Positions 42,955-53,856 of a stretch of 64,000 nt of DNA are shown piece after piece. This DNA is from Arcuatula senhousia. Its lineage: Eukaryota; Mollusca; Bivalvia; Mytilida; Mytilidae. Within the stretch, counting starts at the first letter, position 1. Every line of letters begins with the position of its first letter. The notes beneath the pieces are model-generated. The model was given only the letters and a program-made list of their open reading frames with translations. It had not been told where the DNA came from and ran no database searches. The stretch spans positions 5,208,001-5,272,000 of the forward strand of contig OZ020311.1 in assembly GCA_963971305.1 (NCBI GenBank), written 5' to 3'. The position numbers and the translations under genes are program-made.

Positions 42955-45060
42955 AATGACTAACTCGTTTTGCTAAAAAGAACTATACTTTGATATTAAT
43001 ATTGGTAAAATACATTTCCAACACCTACAGGTTTTCATATTCAAATGAGAATGTTCTAGAGCACAATGAATTGAGAAAACATAATAATATTTTAAATAAA
43101 AATACTTTTATTGCAAAACGAGGAGGTCTAACACAAAAAACAAACTTTTGTAATGACTAACCCGCTTTGCAATAAAGTACTATCCTTTGATTTTGATATT
43201 GGTAAAATGCATTTTCAACACATATAGGTTTCCCTAATCAAATGAGCAATGTTCTAGAGCATAACGAAATGAGAAAAAGAAATATTATTCTAAGTAAAAA
43301 TACTTTTGTTGCAAAACGGGGAGGTCTTATATAAAAGAAAACTTTTGTTATTACTAACCCGTTTTGCAATAAAGTACTATACTTTGATATTGATATTGGT
43401 AAAATACATTTTCAACACCCATAGGTTTCCATCTTCAAATGATCAATGTTCTAGAGCACAATGAAATGAGAAAAAATAATAATATTATAAGTAAGAATAC
43501 TTTTATTGCAAAACGGGGAGGTATAACTTAAAAACAAACTGGTGTAATGACAAACTTGTTTTGCAATAAAGTACTATACTTTGATATTTAATATTGGTAA
43601 AATACATTTTCAACGCCTATAGGTTTCCATCTTCAAATGATCAATGTTCTAGAGCACAATTAAATGACAAAAAATAAAAATATTGTAAGTTGAAGTACTT
43701 TTTTTGCAATACGGGGAGGTCTAACATAAAAATAAACTTTTGTAATGACTAACCCGTTTTGCAATTAAGTACTATACTTTGATATTAATATTGGTAAAGT
43801 ACATTTTCAACACCTATAAGTTTCCATCTTCAAATGAACAATGTTCTAGAGCACAATGAAATGAGAAAAAATAATGATATTTTAAATAAAACTACTTTTT
43901 TTGCAATACGGGGAGGTCTAACATAAAAATAAACTTTTGTAATGACTAACCCGTTTTGCAATTAAGTACTATACTTTGATATTAATATTGGTAAAGTACA
44001 TTTTCAACACCTATAAGTTTCCATCTTCAAATGAACAATGTTCTAGAGCACAATGAAATGAGAAAAAATAATGATATTTTAAATAAAACTACTTTTATTG
44101 CAAAACGGGGAGGTCTAACGTAAAAACAAACTTTTGTAATGACTAACCCGTTTTGCAATAAAGTACTATACTTTGATATTGATATTGGTAAAATACATTT
44201 TCAACACCTATAGGTTTCCATCTTCAAATGATCAATGTTCTAGAGCACAATTAAATAACAAAAAATAAAAATATTGTAAGTTGAAGTGCTTTTTTTTGCA
44301 ATACGGGGAGGTCTAACATAAAAATAAACTTTTGTAATGACTAACCCGTTTTGCAATAAAGTACTATACTTTGATATTAATATTGGTAAAGTACATTTTC
44401 AACACCTATAGGTTTCAATCTTCAAATGAGCAATGTTCTAGAGCACAATGAAATGAGAAAAAATAATAATATTTTAAATAAAACTACTTTTATTGCAAAA
44501 CGGGGAGGTCTAACATAAAAACAAACTTTTGTAATGACTTACCCGTTTTGCAAATAAGTACTATACTTTGATATTAATATTGGTAAAGTCCATTTTTAAC
44601 CCCTTTAGGCTTTCATATTCAAATTAGCAATGTTTTATAGCACAATGAAATGAGAAAAAGAACATATCTAATATAAAAATACTTTTTATTGCAAAAGGGG
44701 GAGGTCTAACACAAAAACAAACTTTTGTAATGACTAACCCGCTTTGCAATAGAGTACTACAATTTGATATTAATATCGGTAAAATACATTTTCAACACGT
44801 ATAGGTTTCCCTAATCAAATGAGCAATGTTCTAGAGCACAACGAAATGAGAAAAAATAATATTATTGTAAGTAAAAATACTTTTGTTACAAAACGGGGAG
44901 GTCTTATATAAAAGAAAACTTTTATAATGACTACCCGTTTTGCAATAAAGTACCACACTTTGATATTAATATTGGTAAAATACATTTTCAACCCCTATAG
45001 GTTTCCATATTAAAATGAGTAATGTTCTAGAGCATGATGATATGAGAATATGCCGATTGG
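42955..45060 (-). repeat. Tandem array, unit about 197 bp, right copy (inverted)
   Basis: The core GAGGTCTAAC recurs at 43123, 43321, 43518, 43716, 43912, 44110, 44308, 44505, 44701 and 44898 (spacings 196-198 bp), with a partial unit at the left edge. Each unit is the reverse complement of the left array unit with the same hairpin. Two neighbouring units (43719-43895 and 43917-44095) look identical, a sign of recent local duplication. Confidence 0.92.
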
Positions 45061-46930
45061 AATGTTAATTAGTTGTTGGTGCAGATTTGGTGTTGGTTAC
45101 TATATAAGACCCTTAGGTTTTCAGTTATGTGTAGATTTTACTTAAACACACTTCAGGACTACTTTAGAGATTGTTGGAGGTTGATGTTTTGAGGATCCTT
45201 AGGATAGTGTTTGGTTATCATGAGAAATAACTGTTAGCTGTAGCCTACGCAGGTATAGCCAGTTCTAGTGTTATGAGATGTATTGGTGTTTTGGAACTGA
45301 TGTTGTTAGCCAAATGGTATCAATGCAGTTCTTGATGAATACGGAATATCTTGCCTACACAGGAAGTATTGCCGTGGTGAGTTCTTCAGATATGTTAAAG
45401 TGCTAGTTGTTAAGTCTTGGATAACTGAAAATTTATGGCGTCGTAATAGTTACTTTTATTCATATTCTTTACAAGTGTGGACTCTAATGCATATTGCCTA
45501 GCAAGCCGCTATGGACACAAAAAGCAAAGGTCTGCTTTAGTAACATAAAAAAGACTTTATTATTTCTATGTCCTGCTAAGGTTAATTATTATTGTTGAAT
45601 TCTATGTGTAGCCTTTGCTGTACACATACTATAAAATCGATCTAGAATTAAGCCATTTTAAGATAAACATGTCGATGAATCTAAGTCATATAAGTGTTTA
45701 TCCTAAACATTATTTGTTTATAGATCCAGTATAAGCATTGTACTATCTCCTATTTAGTTTAAAAAAAACTGCATCAAAGTTTGGTTATGTTAGTGGAGGA
45801 AATAGGAAACTATTGCAGATAGAGAAAAGCTGTTGCTTGCTTAAACCTTCAGCTCATCGAAGATCAAAGATGTCACAGTCTGTTGTTCATATATACTTAT
45901 AAATCAGCTTAATGTTAAAGTTTAAAAAGGTTTCAATCTTCAAATTATTCTGAGAACAAAAGCTACCACCGGGATTCTGGAAGAAGAAAATCAAACATAT
46001 ATTTTGCGCCTAGAAATTTTTACAATTTTCGTTTTATAATATTATTGTCTCGCCTGCAACGAAAAGTATTACTTTCCGGCGGCGGCGGCGGCGGCGACGG
46101 CGACTCGACAAAATTATCAAGCAATGATAACATTTTTGAACAACCAATAACTTGTGACAAATAAGTTTATTTTTCCGGATCCCGCAATAGCTTTGTGAGA
46201 AATAGATAAAATTATTTATCCTTATTAAAATGACCTAGATCAAGACAGACGAATGACCCAATGTGGCTATTTTGTCATTTTCTAAAAATCAATAAAATGC
46301 TTGAATTGTGTGTGTCTGATTGGCCTATTATGCATAAGCATTATTTCTGTCTGTGATAATAAACTTTATTCAATGAATTAACATTTTGCAGTCAAAAATT
46401 TATAAGAAAGTACGCTTAAACATGTGCACAACCTGATAAAGTGACTACGCCATGTACGCTACATGATCTAGTTGAATCTCATTGTTGCTTTAAAACACCG
46501 CCACATAAAAGCATGAAAAACGAAGATGCTGTGTCCAACAACTTTTTTGCAAGATTTAACTTATTTTTGGTGTCCGAATAGTATTTTTGTCCTTTGAAAC
46601 TTTATTCAATGAAGTAAATTTTCGCAATCCAAAATCAAATATCCATTACACTAAAGCTACGCAAGATAATTATGCTACACTGACTAAAATATAATCCGAA
46701 GCGGAACATAAAATCTACTGGTCGCGGCCATATTGTCTTGATGGAAATCCGAAGATTGAGGATCCGAATATAGCCCCGAGTGAAAAGTGAAAGTATGTAC
46801 ATTGCAAAGAGCTTTTGTAAATATAGAAACGACGGAAACAAACGACCTTATCTCAGTATCGCTAAATGTTTTTTTATAATAGGTAGTAATAAACAGTAGC
46901 AGTGACATATGTTTTGTGAATTTCAAGATT
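45061..46930 (-). repeat. Composite repeat R, middle part including the segment missing from L
   Basis: 45061-45465 matches L 22475-23000; 45470-45755 matches C 38105-38415; 45770-46045 matches C 32690-33025; 46130-46890 matches C 30786-31560. A GGC-rich microsatellite (46078-46105) lies at a junction where C instead has ~1.1 kb of insertions. Copies of the same weak reading frame (MFPSFLYLQK...) in C and R have diverged by indels, which argues against coding. Confidence 0.75.
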
Positions 46931-49600
46931 TTTAAAGACTAGTTTAAATTCATCCTGTACTTTGTTTAACCTCATTGTAAATATGTTTGTGAATGCCATT
47001 ATTAAATGTGTATATAATAAACTGTAGAACTAGAAAGCTTAGAACCCCTTTACCATCAAAGAGCCCGCGATTAGATAATGATACTTGACACTCAGTTGGT
47101 TAAACATTAGCCCTAGAGCCTTGGCCAAACTCGACCGCCATGGCATCATCACGGGATACGTTTAATATATTCGTACAGGCTAAAATAATCATAATGCTTA
47201 AAAGATAGAAAACATTTCGGAAAAGGTTGGAATAAAATATCGTAAGAACTCGTACAACTATCAATCTTGAAAAGCATTATAACTCGAAAGAGAATATCGT
47301 AAATGTAACAGGGATATGACTAATAATACAGGAAAGAAAAAATATTTTATCGCGAAAAGGGGAGATCTAACCAATGAACAAATCATATTGTTAACAACTT
47401 ATTTTTAATTCATCTTGTTCATTCTTTTTTTATGTTTCAAAACAATGTCCGTTCTTTTAAGATTAAAGTGGTAACCATTTGAAACCATTGTGTGCATAAA
47501 TGATAATAAAAAAGAGATTGAATATTTTATTGCGAAACGGGGAGGTCTGTGCAAAAAATGGAGCTATGCCATCAACTGGCGTACGTCGTCGTCGTCTGTA
47601 AACAATTTTCATAATCCTCTATCCTCTGAAACTACTGAACAGAATTTTATGAACCTCGGTATGGTTGATCCTTTATGTGTCCTACACCAAACTTGAGTTT
47701 CGATTTTGAACCGCCAAAAACCTGGCTACCGTTGCTTAAAATAAACCAGGGCGGTCGGTCAGACCACTGTTTTTTGGCTTGTAAAGTATAAGAGATAGAT
47801 AAAATAAGATGCCACGCTACTGCTTGAGCATTAAAAATTCTACATAAATATTCAATGAGTCGAAGTTGTCAGATGACCCCTTAAAGGGGTAACGGCCTCT
47901 TAAAGGTAAAAAATTACTTTTTCATGTTTTTGACCTATAGAATGAAAACTATTGCAGATACAGAAAAGCTGTTGCTTTCTTAAATGCTCAGCTCATTCAG
48001 GTCTACAAATGTCTAAATTGGGTCGAGGTTGTCAGGTGGCCTCTGAAAGGGGTTATGGCCACTTAAAGGTGAAAAGTAGCATTTTTTCAAACTTTTTTTT
48101 TCAAAAATCTTCTCTGAAAGTAGAAAAAAAAATTTAATGAAACTCGGTATGGTTGCACCAAACTTTGTCTTTCGAATTCTGATCCGTCAAATAACATAAT
48201 AGCTGTTACTAAAAATAGACCAGGGAGTGAAACCAGTGTTTTGGCTTGTATATCAAAAAGTATAAGAGATAGATGAAATCCTATGCTATGCTACTGTTTC
48301 ATCATCAAAAGCTCTACAAATATCTCCATTGGGTATAAATTTTATGGAATTTACGGCCCTTTGAAGGTCAAAAATAACATTTTTGCATTTTTTTGGCTTA
48401 TACAATTAAAATTATTGCATATAGAGAATAGCTGTTACTTGCCTAATTGTTCAACTCGTTTAGCTTTACAAATGTCATAGGGTCATGGTTGTCTTAGAGC
48501 CCCTTAAAGGTAAGAAATTGTGTGTCTGGCATATTAGAATGACAAATATTGAGCTAAAGTTTCCATTGGCTGGTTTTTGGCAGATTATGTTTTATTCTAT
48601 GGGTGATAGCTAATTTAGACCAGGTGAGCGATTCAGGCTCCTGGGAGCCTCTTGTTTATGTTGAAAAACAATATTTGTTATTTTAAGCTTAAGTGGTAAC
48701 AATTTGAAACCATTATGTGCATAAATAATAATAGAATAAAGAAAAAAATATTTTATTGCAAAACGGGGACGTCTGTGAAAAACGCGAAACATATTTTTAT
48801 CAACCCGTTTTGCAATAAAGTAGTTTAATCATATTAATTTATATCTAAAAACAATATTATTTTATCTTAAACTTCATTGGTGACCATTTGGAACCATTGT
48901 GTACCAAAAACATGATAAAACAAAGAAAATGTGAGCGATTTGGGCTCCTGGGAGCCTCTTTTTTATGTTTTAAAAACAATATTTGTTACTTTAAGCTTAA
49001 GTGGTTACCATTTGAAACCATTATGTGCATAAATGATAATAGAAAAAAGAAAACATATTTCAATGCAAAACGGGTAGGTCTGAACAAAAAAAGGAACATA
49101 TTGTTATAAACCCGTTTTGCAATAAAGTAGTTTAATCCTATCAATTTATATCTAAAAACATGTGTTTTGATCTCAAACTTCATTGGTCACCATTTGGAAC
49201 CATTGTGTACCTAAATCATGATAAAACAAAGACAAAATGAGCGATTCAGGCTCCTGGGAGCCTCTTTGATTATGTTTAAAAACAATATTTGTTATTTTAA
49301 GCTTACGTGGTAACCATTGAAACCATTATGTGCATAAATGATAATAAATCAAAGAAAAAATATTTTATTGCAAAACGGGGAGGTCTGTGCAAAAAACGGA
49401 ACATATTGTTATCAACCCGTTTTGCAATAAAGTAGTCAAATCATATTAATTCATATCCAAAAACAATATTTTTTATCTTAAACTTCATTGATGATCACTT
49501 GGAACCATTGAGTACCTAAAACATGATAGAACAAAGAAAAAAATAGTTTATTACAAAACAGGGAGTTTATTGCTAAACGGGTTGTTACAGTGCTCCACGT
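46931..49600 (-). repeat. Composite repeat R, tail part
   Basis: Reverse copy of L 20284-22440: 46931-47320 matches 22000-22440, and 47340-49262 matches 20284-21990 with more units. AGGCTCCCAGGAGCCT palindromes occur at about 48637, 48945 and 49249. Hairpin cores occur at about 47350, 47525, 48745-48825, 49060-49130, 49365-49435 and 49550-49580. Several lesser units contain CCCTTAAAGG and GTCAGATGACC motifs. No gene. Confidence 0.8.
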
Positions 49601-49970
49601 TGGCTCACACTCACATAACAAAGTGCTCCAGGTGGGCTGGGTTCGTCCATACCCACCTCTCCTCTAAAATGATAAAATGAAACCGAGGATCAACAAGAAA
49701 AGACGTCTCCAAAGGTGGTATACCAAAGGTCTGAACTTGCCATTCGGTTCTGGTCAGTTGATTTGTCTACATGTACATCGTTCTTTTTCTTATAGCACTT
49801 GAAGTCCGAAAATTTGGGGATCTTTTATTGTTTTATCAATTTTTACCTTTTATTATGATTTTCTTATTTGAATATTACCTTTTAAATGTGGTTTGACCTT
49901 CTAAACTATTGTTTTGTTTACCTTTTTATTAGCCACCGTACAACACCTTTTATTATTTTTTAAATTATTT
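49601..49970. other. Gene-free junction after composite repeat R
   Basis: Begins TGCTCCACGTTGGCTCACAC with a partial repeat of itself (GTGCTCCAGGTGGGCTGGG) and continues as AT-rich DNA. Nothing recognised. Confidence 0.4.
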
Positions 49971-50596
49971 TATTGTTTTTAAAAACAGGAATAAATCAGA
50001 TATTATTTGTATTCATAATTGACTTTTTTGGTTGCAATTGTTTTTCGGATACAGTTAATTTCTAATTGTTTAATTATTTTTGTTCCCTCGGTGAAGAGCA
50101 GTCAAACGGACTATAGCACCCTCTCATCAGCATCAATTGAGCAAAAAATTGGAAGGTCGAATACCAAAAGTTGAAGGAAAATACTCTCGCTAAAAAGGAT
50201 TGAACAAGGAAGCCAATTACAGCACTGAGGATATCGAACATTTGCAATAAAAGGAAAGAAACCAGTAAACCTATTGAATTTAGACAACAGAAAATGGCAA
50301 AAATAACAGTAATAAGGAGTAATCTATCATCAGCAGCATTTGAATCAAAACATTAGAAGGCCGAAAATCATCGATATCTATATTTGGAATCATTGTCCAA
50401 TTCTTGCTTATAAGGGCAACAAGAAGGTAAAGTAATTACTTTTTTATTACTCTGTTTAGTATAAAGCCGTGGTACAGGTATATCGGTCAAAAGATTTGAA
50501 AATTTGAAAATTTGAAAATCCATAATATCCCTTTAAAACTTCAATTTGCATCAACAGACAGGTGGTGACAATTGATAATTCAGCCTGTCCCTTTAA

Positions 50597-51196
50597 ACAT
50601 GTTGGGGAGTATAAAGGATAATACCCATTTCTGAGTATTATCCTTGTTTTCAAGAATCGTGTGATCCTTGATTTAAAGGATTCAAAACTAAAACTCGATA
50701 TTACTCACTTACTAGAGATAGGCGGCTTCTGTTGCAGTGATGTACACTTGCAATGATAACAGTTCTTTCTTATTATGCATCTAAGAAAATAAATCAATGG
50801 GTGATTTCTGCCTACTATTGCAGAAAATGTGCTCTTTTGTATTCTAAAGTGACCAATTGATCAATCAATTAAGTTTTTCTAAACATCTAAATGACCAATG
50901 ATTGGTTTGTCACATGGCATGTCATCATTCAATGGAAAGTTAAAAGTGTTCAGGTCACACCTGGATGCTCACAGACATCTCAGTCAATATAGCTGCATTT
51001 TAGTGATTGATTTTAATTTTTAATTTCAAATTGAATTTAAACAATAATTTCAGAAACAGGTAGTTATTATAAATCTGTTTGTTTCCTCAACATTAGAAAA
51101 GTGACATTTGGCCACAGAAGCTCATGAAAGTGGTTTAAAGTTTCAAATACCAAAAAACAAGGATAATACCCGTTTTGGGACATACTCCCCAACCTG
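50597..51196. mobile_element. TTAA-flanked transposon in duplication copy 1
   Basis: Ends ACATGTTGGGGAGTAT at left and ATACTCCCCAACCTG at right are inverted. Both are bordered by TTAA (50593-50596 and 51197-51200). Copy 2 reads straight through CCCTTTAAATCGTC at this point. Sub-terminal GGATAATACCC/GGGTATTATCC repeats are present. No coding frame. Confidence 0.8.
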
Positions 51197-51813
51197 TTAA
51201 ATCGTCTATTGGCATTGAAAGGAATTGAATGGACATGTGGACAGACTGGATTAGCAATTGTTTTTAAAAACAGGAATAAATCAGATATGATTTGTATTCA
51301 TAATTGACTTTTTTGGTTGCAATTGTTTTTCGGAAAAAGTTAATTTCTGATTGTTTAATTAATTTTTTTTCCCTCGGTGAAGAGCAGTCAAACGGACTAT
51401 AGCACCCTCTCATCAGCATCAATTGAGCAAAAAATTGGAAGGTCGAATACCAAAAGTTGAAGGAAAATACTAACGCTAAAGAGGATTGAACAAGGAAGCC
51501 AAATACAGCACTGAGGATATCGAACATGTGCAATACAAGGAAAGAAACCAGTAAAACTTTTGAATTAAGACAACAGAAAATGGCAAAAATAACAGTAATA
51601 AGAAGTAATCTATCATCAGCAGCATTTGAATCAAAACATTAGAAGGCCGAAAATCATCGATATCTATATTTGGAATCATTGTCCAATTCTTGCTTATAAG
51701 GGCAACAAGAAGGTAAGTAATTACTTTTTTATTACTCTGTTTAGTATAAAGCCGTGGTACAGGTATGTCAGTCAAAAGATTTGAAAATTTGAAAATCCAT
51801 AATATCCCTTTAA

Positions 51814-52488
51814 AGGCATATTGTCTACGAAAAATTATTTTTTTGTTAAACCAAAAAATTGTCGTCAGACTATTTGTTTTGTTTATTTAGAAAGATACAA
51901 ACGTTCAAAATACCACTAGGGTACCTTATTACTTCAAAAATTAAAAAATAAATAATATTTGTAAAGCTTTACAAAAATTCATATTCATGAGATGTAGATG
52001 AGCTGAAAGCATGTGCACTATACTTTCTTTGATTGAAAACTTCAATAGTTCTTGGACGTGGTGCATAATCTGTTTCTCGAAGTTTTAGCTCGGAAGAAAA
52101 TTAAAAGGGCAACCGAATATTAGAGCAACTTAATGAATAAAACTTACAATTATTGCCTGTATTAAGTTTTGAATGTGATTTAAAAGGTAAACACGAAAAA
52201 TATTGGTATTTTTTAAACATATCAATGTATTCGGGGGACAAAACCCGAGATTTCGATTAGGGTCCGCCGCGTTAAAACTACTCAGTCTTAATCTGGGCCA
52301 ATGTGACGTAATGCAGGTAAATAAAATATCAATCAATATTGTCGAGCTAGTTTGATCAAAATAAACTACTTTTGAGGCAAATTTTGTAGCAAATTTGTTT
52401 TTCAATATTCATTTTATTGCATTTCGGTCTAATTGACACCAAAAAATTGGGGGGGTAAAAAAAAGAGTTTGCCGTAGACAATATGCCT
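51814..52488. mobile_element. TTAA-flanked transposon in duplication copy 2
   Basis: Ends AGGCATATTGTCTACG and CGTAGACAATATGCCT are perfect 16-bp inverted repeats bordered by TTAA (51810-51813 and 52489-52492). Copy 1 reads straight through CCCTTTAAAACTTC at this point. The 675-bp interior has no transposase. Confidence 0.85.
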
Positions 52489-52828
52489 TTAAAACTTCAA
52501 TTAGCATCAAAAGACGGGTGGTGACAATTGAAAATTCAGTCTGTCCCTTTAAATCGTCTATTGGCATTGAAAGGAATTGAATGGACATGTGGACAGACTG
52601 GATTAGCAATTGTTCAGATGTTAGCATATATAGATCAATTTAGCTATACCATGGATTTACAACAAAAAGAGTAAAAAGTAAAGAAATCACCACACAACCA
52701 TTAAAATGAAGGGCAAAAAGCTTAGACTCCCATCAATTTTTTTTCAATACAGTGAAATATAAATAAAAACCCGTTCTTTTGTTTTTGCCTGGTATATGCT
52801 TCTATAGACAATATTAACCAGTTGTAAA

Positions 52829-52996
52829 CACAGGCGTTTGGGTCCAGGATTTAATTTTCATTTATTGTGTGGATATACAAAAAAAAAAACTGACCCTCGA
52901 TATATTATATTACGGAAATAGTATATAGAGACGAGATGAAGATTTTTATATAAACGTTATTTACAATAAAATAAAATCCTGGACCCAAACGCTGTG
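52829..52996. mobile_element. 168-bp hAT-like MITE
   Basis: CACAGGCGTTTGGGTCCAGG at left and CCTGGACCCAAACGCTGTG at right are inverted. Flanks GTTGTAAA and GTTGTAGA form an 8-bp target duplication with one mismatch. Confidence 0.78.
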
Positions 52997-53856
52997 GTTG
53001 TAGATTGCAAGGATGAAACGGCCTAAAACCAATCCGGTTTTGTTGTTATGTGTGTGTGTGTGTATGTTTTATGTTGTTGAGTGGTTATTTTCGTGGTAAT
53101 GATTTTTTGTCTACCAGTTTTGTCTTTGTCTTTACGGTTTTATGATGTTGATTACCCCTTTGGTACACCTTTGCTTTTTTCTATTAGAAAAGGGAGTATA
53201 GAACATTACTTGTAAATAAGGATGCTTTTTACCAAATAATACACGACTATTGCAGAAATGTATAAAATTTATTATCTTTTTAAAATACATGATTTTTTAC
53301 ATGAGAATAAAACTATACAAAGTTTCAGAGAATATATATGAATTTGTTTTTCTGAAGTCAAATTCGGTCCATTTTCAGCATGTATCAGTCAATTCATCAG
53401 CCTACAAAGAAAGAAAATGTTTTTGTGACAAAATATTTTAAAAGTTATTTGTTTAAAAACTATTAAGATTCATTCTATGAAAATACATAGATGCATATGA
53501 AAATAATGTTTTTTCAAATGTGAAAAAATATTTTTTTTCAATGAATAATTAAACATTTTTAAAACAGATCAGCTATAAGTCTAATATTAGTTTCCAAATG
53601 TTCTTTTCTTCAATGTAAGTGCTTTCATTGCAAAGCAGACACCAATATCTTTAATTTCAGTGTGCACAATTTGTAGCTTTAGGAGAAAGAATTATGACAA
53701 ATCGTTACAGATTTAAAAGATTTTATGTAGCAAGAGGTAAAACATATAATATAATTTTCGACATTTTGCAAAAGTGAAATACAAGTTATGGTAAGTATGG
53801 AATATGAAAACAGTACAGGTCTCAATGCAAAACATGATATTAATTCACACACTTAC
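52997..53856. other. Gene-free stretch after the last assigned MAM exon
   Basis: A TG microsatellite lies at about 53046-53062. On the minus strand the MAM gene must continue or end here or further left, but I could not find a phase-1 exon. On the plus strand 53661-53736 is an open 76-nt stretch with AG before and GT after, which I do not regard as established. Confidence 0.4.

Larger units (their letters stand above)
49974..52616 (+). repeat. Tandem duplication (~680-bp unit), each copy with a different TTAA transposon
   Basis: Copy 1 begins TTTTTAAAAACAGGAATAAA at about 49976 and ends GACTGGATTAGCAATTG at 51260. Copy 2 begins with the same TTTTTAAAAACAGG immediately after and ends with the same GACTGGATTAGCAATTG near 52617. 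Copy 1 is interrupted at 50597-51196, copy 2 at 51814-52488. Each copy is the empty site of the other's insertion. The unit itself contains TTTGATTCAAATGCTGCTG (as its complement), shared with 59421-59448. Confidence 0.85.

Noticed and set aside
42184..42963. Plus-strand frames at 42184-42369, 42373-42564 and 42781-42963
   Set aside because: Antisense to Penelope-like RT and BEL fragments, so they are shadows.
20284..49600. Treating L and R as long terminal inverted repeats of one 29-kb transposon
   Set aside because: Copy C within the spacer belongs to the same family, the arms differ in content by over 1 kb, and no transposase or terminal duplication was seen. Independent copies or a local inverted duplication fit better.
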